From Aeromonas rivuli (GTDB lineage Bacteria; Pseudomonadota; Gammaproteobacteria; Enterobacterales; Aeromonadaceae): DNA of 64,000 bases. Below the pieces are notes generated by a model. That model saw only the letters and a program-made list of their open reading frames with translations. It made no database searches and was not told where the DNA came from. Shown one piece after another: positions 10,224-20,357 of this stretch (the first letter of the stretch is position 1; each line of letters starts with the position of its first letter). The stretch is from positions 142,940 to 206,939 of the forward strand of contig NZ_CDBJ01000054.1 of the NCBI RefSeq assembly GCF_000820045.1, read 5' to 3'. Made by a program: the position numbers and the translations under genes.

Positions 10224-10252
10224 AAAAGGGCGACATCACAGTCGCCCTTTTT
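10224..10252 (+). terminator. Terminator after prc
   Basis: Stem AAAGGGCGAC / GTCGCCCTTT with a 6-base loop and a T run, 20 bases after the prc stop. Confidence 0.85.
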
Positions 10253-10336
10253 CTTGCCTGAATGTAAACCATTTGACCCAAGGATGGGCTTGTGACAGCC
10301 TCGTTACGCCCATAACAAGCGTGGAAGCACATAATA

Positions 10337-12961
10337 ATGACCGATCACCATCAGGCCATGACGGCCAAATATCGCCAGGATTATCAAGCCCCTCTCTATT
10401 GGATCGACAGCATAGATCTCGACTTTCAGCTCGAGGAACCCCTGTGCCGGGTCACCGCCATTTCCCGAGTCCGCCGCAACGGCGAGCACAATGAAGCCCT
10501 GATCCTGGATGGCGAAAATCTGCATCTGGTGAGCATCAGCATCGACGGGGTAGCCTGTGAGCAGTATGAGCTGACCGACAACCAGCTGCGGCTCAGCAAC
10601 CTGCCCGCCGAGTGCGTGTTGACCATAGTCACCGACCTGGATGCCGCCGCCAACACGGCCCTCGAGGGACTTTACAAGTCTGGTGATGCCTATTGCACCC
10701 AGTGTGAGGCGGAGGGCTTCCGTCGCATCACCTATTACCTGGACAGGCCCGACATCCTGGCCCGCTACAGCACCCGCATCACCGCCGACAAGGCGAAATT
10801 CCCTTATCTGCTCTCCAACGGCAACAAGGTGGCGAGCGGCAATCTGGATGGCGGCCGCCACTTCGTGCAGTGGCAGGATCCCTTCCCCAAACCCAGCTAC
10901 CTGTTTGCCCTGGTGGCCGGTGACTTCGACGTGCAGCGCGATCACTTCGTGACCATGAGCGGGCGCGAGGTGGCCCTCGAGATCTTCGTCGACAAGGGCA
11001 ACCTGGACCGCGCCGGTTTTGCCATGGAGAGCCTCATCAACTCCATGCGTTGGGACGAGCAGCGCTTCGGCCTCGAATACGACCTCGACATCTATATGAT
11101 CGTCGCGGTGGATTTCTTCAACATGGGTGCCATGGAGAACAAGGGACTCAACGTTTTCAACTCCAAGTTCGTGCTGGCCAATCCGCAGACCGCGACCGAC
11201 AGCGACTATCACGGCATCGAGCGGGTCATAGGGCACGAATACTTCCATAACTGGACCGGCAACAGAGTCACTTGCCGCGACTGGTTCCAGCTCAGCCTCA
11301 AAGAGGGACTGACGGTGTTCCGGGATCAGGAGTTCTCCTCGGATCTGGGCTCGCGCGGTGTCAACCGCATCAACAACGTGCGCACCGTGCGCGGCCCCCA
11401 GTTTGCCGAAGATGCCGGCCCCATGGCCCACCCGATCCGCCCGGATGTGGTGATCGAGATGAACAACTTCTACACCCTGACCGTCTACGAGAAGGGCTCG
11501 GAAGTGATCCGCATGCTGCATGTCTTGTTGGGGGAAGCTGCCTTCCAGGCCGGCATGGGCCTCTACTTCGAGCGTCACGACGGCTCGGCCGCCACCTGCG
11601 ACGACTTCGTGCAGGCGATGGAGGATGCCTCCGGGGTCGATTTGACCCGTTTCCGCCGCTGGTACAGTCAGTCCGGCACCCCTGAGCTGACAGTCCGTGA
11701 CGACTATGATGCCGCCACCGGCGTCTATCGCCTCCATGTCAGCCAGCACACGCCGCCGACTCAGGATCAACCCCAGAAGCTGCCGCTGCACATCCCCCTC
11801 GATATCGAGTTGTATGATGCCGAGGGTGCGGTGATCCCGCTGCAGAACCGGGGCAAGGCCATCGGCAACGTGCTCGACGTGCTGGAAGCAGAGCAGACCT
11901 TCGTCTTCGATCAGGTGCCTGCCAAACCCGTGATCTCCCTGCTGCGGGACTTCTCCGCGCCGGTCAAGCTGCACTATGACTACAGCGACAGGGATCTCGC
12001 CTTCCTGATGCGCCACGCCCGCAACGAGTTTGCCCGCTGGGATGCCGCCCAGATGCTGATCAACAAGGCGGTGATCGTCAATGTGGCCGCGCATCAGCTG
12101 GGGAAAGAGGTGACGCTGTCATCGGATCTGGTTGCCGCCTTCGTGGCCATCCTGGACGAAGCCGGGCTGGATCCCGCCCTCAAGGCCGAGATCCTGGCCT
12201 TGCCGGGGGAGGCTACTCTGGCCGAGCTGTTCGAGGTGGCCGACATCGACGCCATTCATGCCGTGCGGGGTGCCATAGGCACAGCCCTGGCCCAGGCATT
12301 TGGCGATCGCCTGCTCGCCAGCTACCAGAGCCTGCTGCTCGATGGTTATCGGGTGGTCCACGATGACATGGCCAAACGGGCCCTCAAGGGGGTGGTGCTG
12401 GGCTATCTGGCGCGTCTGGATGACGAGTTGACCGATCGGCTGGTGCGTCAGCAATACCAGGGGGCGGACAACATGACCGACACCCTGACCGCCCTGCAGA
12501 TTGCCAACCAGCATCTGCTACCATGCCGGGCCGCACTGCTGGCCGATTTTGAAGGCAAGTGGGCCAAAGATGGCCTGGTGCTGGACAACTGGTTGCGTCT
12601 GGTCGGTGCCAAGCCCGCCGCCGATGTACTCGGCGAGATCAGGCAGGCCATGGCCCACCCGATGTTCAGCATTCGCAACCCCAATCGACTGCGGGCGCTG
12701 ATCGGCAGTTTTGCCATGGGCAACCAGGTGCAGTTCCATGCCAGAGATGGCGCGGGTTACCGTTTCCTGACCGACATCTTGATTGAGCTCAACAGCATCA
12801 ATCCCCAGGTGGCCTCGCGCCTCATCACCCCGCTTATCCAGTTCAAGCGACTGGATGAGGAGCGCAAGCGCCTGATCCGTACCGAACTGCTGCGGTTGCA
12901 GGCCTTGCCCGACTTGGCCCGGGATCTCTACGAGAAGGTGGCCAAGGCGCTGGCCCAGTAA
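10337..12961 (+). CDS. pepN: Aminopeptidase N (M1 zinc metallopeptidase)
   Basis: An 874-residue cytoplasmic aminopeptidase colinear with E. coli PepN. It shows the substrate-anchoring GAMEN motif (NMGAMENKGLN) and the zinc site HEYFHNWTGNRVT. It releases N-terminal residues, preferring Ala/Arg, in peptide turnover. Monocistronic between two terminators. ATG 10337 gives an N-terminus like E. coli PepN (AKYRQDYQAP); the ATG seven codons later is a possible alternative. Confidence 0.98.
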   Translation: MTDHHQAMTAKYRQDYQAPLYWIDSIDLDFQLEEPLCRVTAISRVRRNGEHNEALILDGENLHLVSISIDGVACEQYELTDNQLRLSNLPAECVLTIVTDLDAAANTALEGLYKSGDAYCTQCEAEGFRRITYYLDRPDILARYSTRITADKAKFPYLLSNGNKVASGNLDGGRHFVQWQDPFPKPSYLFALVAGDFDVQRDHFVTMSGREVALEIFVDKGNLDRAGFAMESLINSMRWDEQRFGLEYDLDIYMIVAVDFFNMGAMENKGLNVFNSKFVLANPQTATDSDYHGIERVIGHEYFHNWTGNRVTCRDWFQLSLKEGLTVFRDQEFSSDLGSRGVNRINNVRTVRGPQFAEDAGPMAHPIRPDVVIEMNNFYTLTVYEKGSEVIRMLHVLLGEAAFQAGMGLYFERHDGSAATCDDFVQAMEDASGVDLTRFRRWYSQSGTPELTVRDDYDAATGVYRLHVSQHTPPTQDQPQKLPLHIPLDIELYDAEGAVIPLQNRGKAIGNVLDVLEAEQTFVFDQVPAKPVISLLRDFSAPVKLHYDYSDRDLAFLMRHARNEFARWDAAQMLINKAVIVNVAAHQLGKEVTLSSDLVAAFVAILDEAGLDPALKAEILALPGEATLAELFEVADIDAIHAVRGAIGTALAQAFGDRLLASYQSLLLDGYRVVHDDMAKRALKGVVLGYLARLDDELTDRLVRQQYQGADNMTDTLTALQIANQHLLPCRAALLADFEGKWAKDGLVLDNWLRLVGAKPAADVLGEIRQAMAHPMFSIRNPNRLRALIGSFAMGNQVQFHARDGAGYRFLTDILIELNSINPQVASRLITPLIQFKRLDEERKRLIRTELLRLQALPDLARDLYEKVAKALAQ

Positions 12962-12976
12962 GTTGTTGCTAAGAAA

Positions 12977-13010
12977 AACAGGGCCGGGCGCATGTCCGGC
13001 CCTGTTGTTT
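12977..13010 (+). terminator. Terminator after pepN
   Basis: Stem AACAGGGCCGG / CCGGCCCTGTT followed by TGTTTG, 15 bases after the pepN stop. Confidence 0.8.
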
Positions 13011-13067
13011 GTCGTGAATCAGCCTCCAGACGAGGCGAGCTGAACTGTGGTAGAGGAGGGCAAGGGT

Positions 13068-13289
13068 ATGAAGCAATTCACCTTCGGATTACATCTGTCG
13101 CGAGACGAGATACTGCTGATGTATCAGGGCCATGCCCGGCGCCTGGTGGTGCGCTCTGATCAGGGACTGACGCTGGAACTGGGACTGGATAAAATCCGCC
13201 CTTTCGTCGGGCAGGAAGGGGTTCATGGTCGTTTCTTGCTCAAGACTCAGGACGATCATCGCTTTATCGGCCTGGAACGCATAAATTAA
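13068..13289 (+). CDS. DUF2835 family small protein
   Basis: A 73-residue protein beginning MKQFTFGLHLSRDEILLMYQ, matching the DUF2835 pattern (a short conserved protein of unknown function in Aeromonas, Vibrio, Shewanella and Pseudomonas). The frame opens at a GTG at 13047, but GAGGAGGG lies just ahead of ATG 13068, which is therefore chosen. The 272 bases downstream to gdhB hold no gene and look like the AT-rich gdhB promoter region. Confidence 0.85.
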   Translation: MKQFTFGLHLSRDEILLMYQGHARRLVVRSDQGLTLELGLDKIRPFVGQEGVHGRFLLKTQDDHRFIGLERIN

Positions 13290-13561
13290 CAAAAACCAAA
13301 CAGTAAACCGCGTAATTATCTGCTTAAAGTCACTAACTATCAGGTTAAAACGCATTTTATCAGTGGTATTTTCTGTTTTTTACGCCGATGGCAAAATTTA
13401 TGACAGCTTGAGCCGTGATCTGCCGCTAGTTTTTAACATTCCATTATCAGCTTTGCTCGCCTTCCGGGATCCGACCCATTACACTTCGCACAACTCTGTA
13501 CCAGTGGGCATCCAGGGTGGATGTCTCTGTCGGTGATGTCGGTCCGATAAGGAATATAGCA

Positions 13562-16500
13562 ATGGCATTGAAAGACGCCCCTACCTCAGTTCTGCTCGAA
13601 AACGTTCTCAACCTGATCCATCAAAAACTGCCTCAGAAGAGTGCCTCCCTGGTCGAGCGCTTCGTTGCCAAGTTCTACGGCAACATGGCGAGCGATGACC
13701 TGCATGATCGCAATGACAGCGATCTGTATGGCGCCGCCTTGAGCCTGTGGAATGCCCTCAACCAGCGGGACAGCACGGCGCCCTATATCCGGGTCTACAA
13801 CCCGGAGCTGACCCGTCATGGCTGGCAGTCACCGCACACCATAGTCGAAGTCATCTTGCAGGACTCCCCCTTCCTGGTGGACTCCATCCGCATGACCCTC
13901 AAGCGTCTCAACATCACGGCGCACATGATGCTGCATCAACCTCTGCACCTCATTCGCAGCAAGGATGGCAAGATAGAGGCCATTCTGGATCTGGATCAGA
14001 CGGCGCAGCAGACATCGGCCGAGACCGCCTTCCTCATCGAGATAGATCACCTGACCTCGGATGAACAGATGGCCGCCCTGGCCGCCGAACTCGATTCGGT
14101 CGCGGGGGAAGTGGCGTTGGCGGTAGGTGACTGGCAGCCCATGCTGGCGCGCCTCAACGAGATCATCGAGGATCTGCCAAAACGCAACAGTCCGGTGAGC
14201 AAGGAAGAGGTGGAGTCCACGGTTTCCTTCCTCAAATGGGTTGCTGCCCACAACTTCACCCTGATGGGTTACCGCCGTTATGACGTCAAGGCGATAGAGG
14301 GGGATCACGAGATCCTGCCCCAGCCCGATTCGAGCCTTGGCCTGATGAAGAACTCCATCAAGGACGAGGGCCAGCGTCTGGGCACCATGCCCGCCAGTGC
14401 CCGTCATGCGGCCCTCTCCAATCATCTGCTGATCCTGACCAAGTCCAACAGCAAGTCCCGGGTGCATCGCCCGGCCTACGTGGATTACATCGGCATCAAA
14501 CGCTTCGATGAACATGGCAAGGTGATAGGCGAAGATCGCTTCATCGGTCTCTACGCCTCCTCCATCTACAACACCAGCGCCACCCAGATCCCCCTCATCA
14601 GCCATCGCCTCGAGCGCATCATGGTGGCCTCTGGCCATGAGAAGGGTTCCCACGCCTACAAGGCATTGCTCAATGTGCTGGAAACCTATCCCCGTGATGA
14701 GCTGATCCAGGCCCGGGAAGAGGAGCTGCTCGCCACCGGTCTCGGGGTGTTGGCCATGCAGGAGCGCGACATGCTGCGCCTGTTCGTGCGCCGTGACGTC
14801 TATGGCCGCTTCTTCTCCTGCATGGTCTATGTCACCAAGGAGCGCTACAACACGGCGCTGCGAGTCAAGACCCAGCAGATCCTGCAACAGCATTTCGGCA
14901 GCAACGAAGAGGTGGAGTTCAATGTCTACTTCTCCGAAGGCGTGCTGGCCCGGACCCATTACATAGTTCGAGTGAACAATAACAACGTGGATGTGGACGT
15001 GAACCAAGTGCAGAACAACCTGATTGAAGCCGCCCGCAGCTGGGACGATCGCCTGGATTCGGTGCTGCTTGCCCACTATGGCGAGGCCCAGGGCAATGAA
15101 CTGAGCCGCCGCTTCAACGATGCCTTCCCCCGTGCTTATAAAGAAGATGTGCTGCCGGGCTCCGCCGTGGCCGACATCATCGCCCTGGAGAACCTGAGCG
15201 AAGCCGAGCCCCTTGGCATGCTGTTCTACCGTGCTCAGGAAGAGGAGAACGATCGCCGGGTGCGCCTCAAGCTGTTCCACCGTACCGAGCCGATCCACTT
15301 GTCCGATGTCTTGCCCATGCTGGAAAACATGGGGCTGAGGGTCATCGGCGAGACTCCCTATGAGGTCAAGACCCCGAATGGTGAAGTGTTCTGGATCCTC
15401 GACTTCTCCATGCTGCTGCGTGGCGATCAGCCTTTCAGCCTGGCCAAGAGCCAGCAGCGCTTCCAGCAGGCCTTCGCCAGCGTCTGGAACAAGGCCCTGG
15501 AAGATGATGGTTTCAACCGCCTGGTGCTGGGCGCCAACCTCACCGGCCGTCAGGTCTCGGTGCTGCGCGCCTATGCCAAGTACATGCGCCAGACCGGCGT
15601 CTCCTTCAGCCAGTCCTATATCGAAGAGACCCTGACCCGTTATCCCGAGCTGGCCCAGCTGCTGTTCTCCCTGTTCGAGGCTCGCCTAGATCCTGCACTG
15701 AACCAGGATGGCGCGGCGCTGCAGACGCTACACGACACCCTGACGGCCAAGCTGGATCTGGTGGCGAACCTGGACGATGACCGCATCATCCGCCGCTACA
15801 TGGAGATGATAGAGGCGACCCTGCGCACCAACTATTACCAGCCGGACGCGCAAGGCAACATCAAGCCCTATATCTCCTTCAAGCTGGCGCCGTCCGGTAT
15901 CAGCGACATGCCACAGCCTCTGCCCAAGTTCGAGATCTTCGTCTACTCGCCACGGGTAGAAGGGGTGCATCTGCGCTGGGGCAAGGTGGCCCGGGGCGGG
16001 CTGCGCTGGTCCGATCGCAAGGAAGATTTCCGCACCGAGGTGCTGGGTCTGGTCAAGGCGCAGCAGGTGAAGAATACCGTCATAGTGCCAGTCGGCGCCA
16101 AGGGGGGCTTCTACTGCAAGCAGATGCCGGTGGGTGCCGCCCGCGCCGTCATTCAGGAAGAGGGCAAGGCCTGCTATCGCCTGTTTATCCGCGGCCTGCT
16201 CGATGTCACCGACAACATCCTCCAGGGGGAGGTGATCCCGCCCAAACAGGTGGTACGCCACGACGAGGATGATTACTACCTGGTGGTCGCGGCCGACAAG
16301 GGCACCGCCACCTTCTCCGACATCGCCAACGAGATCAGCCATGAATATGGTCACTGGCTCGGCGATGCCTTCGCCTCCGGCGGTTCGGTCGGTTATGACC
16401 ACAAGAAGATGGGCATCACGGCGCGGGGCGCCTGGGAGTCGGTCAAGCGCCACTTCCGTGAGCTTGAGATCAACTGCCAGACCACCGACTTCAGCTGCGT

Positions 16501-18403
16501 GGGCATAGGCGACATGGCCGGTGACGTGTTTGGCAACGGCATGCTGCTCTCCGAGCACACCCAGTTGGTGGGCGCCTTCAACCACATGCACATCTTCATC
16601 GACCCGACCCCGGATACGGCCAGCACCTTCGCCGAGCGCAAGCGTCTGTTCGAGCTGCCGGGTTCGAGCTGGGACGACTACAACCGTGAGCTTATCTCCG
16701 TAGGGGGCGGCATCTTCCTGCGCTCGGCCAAGTCCATCAAGCTGAGTCCGCAAATTCAGACCCTGCTTGGCACCGACAAGGCCAGCATGGCGCCAAACGA
16801 GCTGATCAAGGCACTGCTCTGCCTGAACGTGGACTTGCTCTGGAACGGCGGCATCGGCACCTACGTCAAGAGCCACAAAGAGAGCGATGGCGAGGTGGGC
16901 GATCGCAGCAACGATGCCCTGCGCGTCAATGGTCGCGACCTGCGTGCCCGTATCGTCGGTGAGGGCGGTAACCTGGGCTTCACGCAGCTGGGCCGTATCG
17001 AATACGCCAGCCAGGGCGGCCACATCAACACCGATTTTACCGACAACGTGGGCGGGGTAGATTGCTCCGACAACGAGGTCAACATCAAGATACTGCTCAA
17101 CCAGCTGGTGGCGGCAGGGGATCTGACCCTCAAGCAGCGCAACCAGATGCTCTACGAGATGACGGATGCGGTGGCCGATATCGTGCTGACCAACGCCTAT
17201 CGCCAATCCCAGTCCATCTCGGTTACCAGTTACCGCGCGGCGGATCAGCTCAAAGAGCAGCAGCGTTTCATCCAGGGGCTGGAGCGTGAAGGCAAGCTGG
17301 ACAGGGCGCTGGAGTTCCTGCCATCGGATGAGGAGTTGTCCGAGCGGATGGCGGCAGGGCAGGGGCTGACCCGCCCCGAATTGGCGGTGCTGGTGGCTTA
17401 CGGCAAGATGGTGCTCAAGGAGCAGCTCAACTGCCCCGAGATCACCGATGAGCCCTTCCTGGCCCGCATGCTGGTCACCAGCTTCCCCGAGCAGTTGCAG
17501 CAGCGCTTCGGCGAGGCCCTGGCTCAGCATCCGCTGCGCGGCGAGATCATCGCCACCCGCGTGGCCAACATGCTGGTCAACGACATGGGGCTCAACTTTG
17601 CGACCCGGATGAAGGATGAGACCGGCGCCTCGGTGGCCGAAGTGGCCGCCTGCTTCGCCATGGCCCGCGAAGTGTTCGGTTTCGACCCCCTGTGGCGGGA
17701 CATCGAATCCCTGGATAACCAGGTGAGTGCCGAGACTCAGCTCGAGTTGATGTTTGCCAGTCGCCGCATCGTGCGCCGCGCCACCCGCTGGTTCCTGCGT
17801 GCCCGCAACCGCAGCTGGAGCATCAGCGACAACATCGCCTTCTTCCGTCCCGCCTTCGAGACCCTGGGCGAGCACCTCTACGAGGTGATGGAGGAGAGCG
17901 AAGTGGCCGAGCATCGCCAGGCCGTCGAAACCCTGGTGGCCAAACAGGTGCCTGAGCATATCGCCCGTCAGGTCGCCCACATGAGCAGCCTCTTCTCTTC
18001 GCTGGATCTGGCTCAGATTGCGGCGGATCAGCACAGCGACATACTGCGGGTGGCCAATGTGTACTACCGGCTCGGTGCCAAGCTGGATCTGCACTGGTTC
18101 CTGGAGCAGGTCAACCATCAGCCGGTGGGCAACCACTGGCAGGCGATGGCGCGGGCCTCCTTCCGCGAGGATCTGGACTGGCAGCAACGCAGTCTCACCT
18201 CAGTGGTATTGGAAGGGTGCAAAGATCAGGGAGAATGCGATACCATACTGGCCAACTGGATTGCGGAGCATGAGCAACTCTTGTCCCGTTGGACCCATAT
18301 GTTGGCCGACTTCAAGACCACCAGTACTCACGAGTTCGCCAAGTTCTCGGTGGCCTTGCGGGAGTTGAACCTGCTCCAGTTGAATTGCCGAGCATCGGCA
18401 TAA
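13562..18403 (+). CDS. gdhB: NAD-specific glutamate dehydrogenase, large (about 180 kDa) type
   Basis: A 1613-residue enzyme of the Bac_GDH/GDH-180 family that deaminates glutamate to 2-oxoglutarate with NAD+. The N-terminal half has the ACT-like regulatory regions. The catalytic part runs from about residue 700, with the signature SPRVEGVHLRWGKVARGGLRWSDR (cited as the region near 800), VGAKGGFYCK and GGIGTYVKSHKES. The frame opens at a GTG at 13517, but ATG 13562 with AAGGA upstream matches the family N-terminus. It feeds amino-acid carbon into the TCA cycle; free-standing transcription unit. Confidence 0.97.
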   Translation: MALKDAPTSVLLENVLNLIHQKLPQKSASLVERFVAKFYGNMASDDLHDRNDSDLYGAALSLWNALNQRDSTAPYIRVYNPELTRHGWQSPHTIVEVILQDSPFLVDSIRMTLKRLNITAHMMLHQPLHLIRSKDGKIEAILDLDQTAQQTSAETAFLIEIDHLTSDEQMAALAAELDSVAGEVALAVGDWQPMLARLNEIIEDLPKRNSPVSKEEVESTVSFLKWVAAHNFTLMGYRRYDVKAIEGDHEILPQPDSSLGLMKNSIKDEGQRLGTMPASARHAALSNHLLILTKSNSKSRVHRPAYVDYIGIKRFDEHGKVIGEDRFIGLYASSIYNTSATQIPLISHRLERIMVASGHEKGSHAYKALLNVLETYPRDELIQAREEELLATGLGVLAMQERDMLRLFVRRDVYGRFFSCMVYVTKERYNTALRVKTQQILQQHFGSNEEVEFNVYFSEGVLARTHYIVRVNNNNVDVDVNQVQNNLIEAARSWDDRLDSVLLAHYGEAQGNELSRRFNDAFPRAYKEDVLPGSAVADIIALENLSEAEPLGMLFYRAQEEENDRRVRLKLFHRTEPIHLSDVLPMLENMGLRVIGETPYEVKTPNGEVFWILDFSMLLRGDQPFSLAKSQQRFQQAFASVWNKALEDDGFNRLVLGANLTGRQVSVLRAYAKYMRQTGVSFSQSYIEETLTRYPELAQLLFSLFEARLDPALNQDGAALQTLHDTLTAKLDLVANLDDDRIIRRYMEMIEATLRTNYYQPDAQGNIKPYISFKLAPSGISDMPQPLPKFEIFVYSPRVEGVHLRWGKVARGGLRWSDRKEDFRTEVLGLVKAQQVKNTVIVPVGAKGGFYCKQMPVGAARAVIQEEGKACYRLFIRGLLDVTDNILQGEVIPPKQVVRHDEDDYYLVVAADKGTATFSDIANEISHEYGHWLGDAFASGGSVGYDHKKMGITARGAWESVKRHFRELEINCQTTDFSCVGIGDMAGDVFGNGMLLSEHTQLVGAFNHMHIFIDPTPDTASTFAERKRLFELPGSSWDDYNRELISVGGGIFLRSAKSIKLSPQIQTLLGTDKASMAPNELIKALLCLNVDLLWNGGIGTYVKSHKESDGEVGDRSNDALRVNGRDLRARIVGEGGNLGFTQLGRIEYASQGGHINTDFTDNVGGVDCSDNEVNIKILLNQLVAAGDLTLKQRNQMLYEMTDAVADIVLTNAYRQSQSISVTSYRAADQLKEQQRFIQGLEREGKLDRALEFLPSDEELSERMAAGQGLTRPELAVLVAYGKMVLKEQLNCPEITDEPFLARMLVTSFPEQLQQRFGEALAQHPLRGEIIATRVANMLVNDMGLNFATRMKDETGASVAEVAACFAMAREVFGFDPLWRDIESLDNQVSAETQLELMFASRRIVRRATRWFLRARNRSWSISDNIAFFRPAFETLGEHLYEVMEESEVAEHRQAVETLVAKQVPEHIARQVAHMSSLFSSLDLAQIAADQHSDILRVANVYYRLGAKLDLHWFLEQVNHQPVGNHWQAMARASFREDLDWQQRSLTSVVLEGCKDQGECDTILANWIAEHEQLLSRWTHMLADFKTTSTHEFAKFSVALRELNLLQLNCRASA

Positions 18404-18409
18404 CCATGA

Positions 18410-18439
18410 AAGCCCCGGCCAGTTGCCGGGGCTTTTTTT
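18410..18439 (+). terminator. Terminator after gdhB
   Basis: Stem AAGCCCCGGC / GCCGGGGCTT, 5-base loop, then a T run, ending 11 bases before pyrD. pyrD must therefore have its own promoter within or after the hairpin, or rely on read-through. Confidence 0.85.
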
Positions 18440-18450
18440 AAGGAGCAAAG

Positions 18451-19461
18451 ATGTTTTACCCCCTCGCCAGGCATTTGTTGTTCAAGCTCGATCCGGAAAA
18501 GGCTCACGAACTCTCTCTCAAACAGCTCTCCCGCCTTCATGGCACGCCCCTCGATATCTTCTTCCGTCAATCCCTGCCAACGCGCCCCGTCACCTGTATG
18601 GGGCTTAATTTTGCCAACCCGGTGGGCCTGGCCGCGGGGCTCGATAAAGATGGCGAGTGCATAGATGCCTTTGGCGCCATGGGGTTCGGCTTCATCGAGG
18701 TGGGGACTGTGACCCCCAAGCCCCAGAGTGGCAATGACAAGCCCAGGCTGTTTCGGGTAGTACCGGCAGAGGGGATCATCAACCGTATGGGCTTCAATAA
18801 CCTGGGGGTTGATCACCTGGTCGAGCGGGTCAAGGCCGCGAAATACCAGGGGGTGATCGGTATTAATATCGGCAAAAATAAAGATACGCCCATTGAGAAT
18901 GGCAAGGATGATTACCTGATCTGCATGGACAAGGTTTATGATCATGCCGGTTATATTGCGGTCAATATTTCATCTCCCAATACACCTGGCCTGCGTCAAT
19001 TGCAGTATGGGGAGGCGCTGGATGATCTACTGGCAGCCCTCAAGGAACGTCAGCAGCTCCTGGCGGCACAATATAAGAAGTATGTCCCTGTGGCGGTCAA
19101 GATTGCACCGGATCTTAGTCTGGATGAAATTAAGCAAGTTGCAGGATCCTTGATTAAAAATGGGATCGATGGGGTCATCGCCACTAATACCACGCTAGCC
19201 CGTGACATGATCTATGACATGCCCCATGCTGGTGAAATGGGTGGATTGAGTGGTCGTCCCTTGCAACACAAGAGCACCGAGGTTATCCGTCTATTGGCAC
19301 AGGAATTAAAAGGTGCCTTGCCTATTATCGGTGTCGGAGGAGTGGACAGTGCCCTGGCCGCCCGCGAGAAGCTGCAGGCGGGGGCTACGCTGGTTCAGAT
19401 ATATAGCGGCTTTATTTATAAAGGACCGGCCTTGGTCAAAGAGATCGTGACCAATATCTGA
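18451..19461 (+). CDS. pyrD: Dihydroorotate dehydrogenase (quinone), class 2
   Basis: A 336-residue membrane-associated FMN enzyme of pyrimidine synthesis that passes electrons from dihydroorotate to quinone. The N-terminal amphipathic extension ([20 protein letters not shown]) is the quinone-binding segment of class 2. Other family motifs are [29 protein letters not shown] (catalytic Ser region) and [14 protein letters not shown]. Length equals the E. coli enzyme (336). Confidence 0.98.
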   Translation: MFYPLARHLLFKLDPEKAHELSLKQLSRLHGTPLDIFFRQSLPTRPVTCMGLNFANPVGLAAGLDKDGECIDAFGAMGFGFIEVGTVTPKPQSGNDKPRLFRVVPAEGIINRMGFNNLGVDHLVERVKAAKYQGVIGINIGKNKDTPIENGKDDYLICMDKVYDHAGYIAVNISSPNTPGLRQLQYGEALDDLLAALKERQQLLAAQYKKYVPVAVKIAPDLSLDEIKQVAGSLIKNGIDGVIATNTTLARDMIYDMPHAGEMGGLSGRPLQHKSTEVIRLLAQELKGALPIIGVGGVDSALAAREKLQAGATLVQIYSGFIYKGPALVKEIVTNI

Positions 19462-19560
19462 CGCATTTAGTCAATTTAATATAAGGGCGCCCCGAATTAA
19501 CGTTGCTGAAATTATCGACATATAATAAAGTCGAATTACAGTAGCAAGGAAGGGCGCCTC

Positions 19561-20097
19561 ATGTTTCTCCAACCAAATGATCAATGGCAATGGCATTATG
19601 ATGCGAAGTCCGACCGCCTGATGTTGGAGCTGAGCGATGACATGGTATTCGCGACAGAATATCAAGGTCGTCAGTTGGTGCCCGCCTCATTTGCTACTCA
19701 AGCTTTTTGTGTCGAAGATGCGTCCCTCTATTACCAGCTGATGGATCATGCAGCCGATCTCAATTGGAGCATCCCTCAACAGGTGCAGCTGGTATTAAAT
19801 GCCATCGCTGTGCACCGCTTCTATAAACCCCTGATGCCCCAAAGCTGGTTCTTTATTGAACTGGGCCAACTGATGGCGCCGCAACAAGGGGAACTGGTCA
19901 TCATGCATACCCAGGATGGTCAAGGCACCTTCATGGTGATCGAGGCCGGGGAGCAGGCCAGTGTCTGCCTCAATCTCACCGGGGAGCTGATGCTCAGCGG
20001 CAACAAGCTGATGCCCCGCTTTGCGGTGATCAAGGTGATGAACAATCGCTTCGGTCACTACCATCAAGCCGCGCCGGCGCTGCGCCAGGTCAGTTGA
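19561..20097 (+). CDS. zapC: Cell division protein ZapC
   Basis: A 178-residue cytoplasmic protein resembling E. coli ZapC (YcbW) in length and motifs: WQWHYDAKSDRLMLEL at the N-terminus, PASFATQAFCVEDASLYYQL, and KPLMPQSWFFIE in the middle. ZapC binds FtsZ and promotes lateral association of protofilaments. The order pyrD-zapC-rlmKL-uup is the same as in E. coli and supports the call. Confidence 0.92.
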   Translation: MFLQPNDQWQWHYDAKSDRLMLELSDDMVFATEYQGRQLVPASFATQAFCVEDASLYYQLMDHAADLNWSIPQQVQLVLNAIAVHRFYKPLMPQSWFFIELGQLMAPQQGELVIMHTQDGQGTFMVIEAGEQASVCLNLTGELMLSGNKLMPRFAVIKVMNNRFGHYHQAAPALRQVS

Positions 20098-20328
20098 TTA
20101 ACATCCCCCCATTGCCGCTTCCTGCTCAATGACTCGCTCTCTTGGTGCAACAGCCACCCGATAGCCCCCATCCCCCCTCGCGCTGAACGGTTCCATCCCC
20201 CTTGAGTGAGCGCTCCGGATGATGCTTCGGAGCATATGACGGTCGCCGTTGCTGCACTTCTGGGCGATTGGTGATGAATTGAGGGGGAGGGGGCGATGAT
20301 CGGGGCGCCAAGCTGGCCGTGAATGAGG

Positions 20329-20334
20329 TATAAT
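20329..20334 (+). promoter_or_regulatory. Likely -10 element of rlmKL promoter
   Basis: A consensus TATAAT 23 bases before the rlmKL start. No convincing -35 hexamer is visible 17 bases upstream, so this is either a weak or an activator-dependent promoter. It is the only obvious promoter signal in the 260-base zapC-rlmKL gap. Confidence 0.45.
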
Positions 20335-20357
20335 ACGGCACTTTTTATGGCATCCCC

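Noticed and set aside
15728..18187. 819-codon open frame on the minus strand
   Set aside because: Antisense shadow of gdhB; composition as expected of a GC-rich complement, no motifs.
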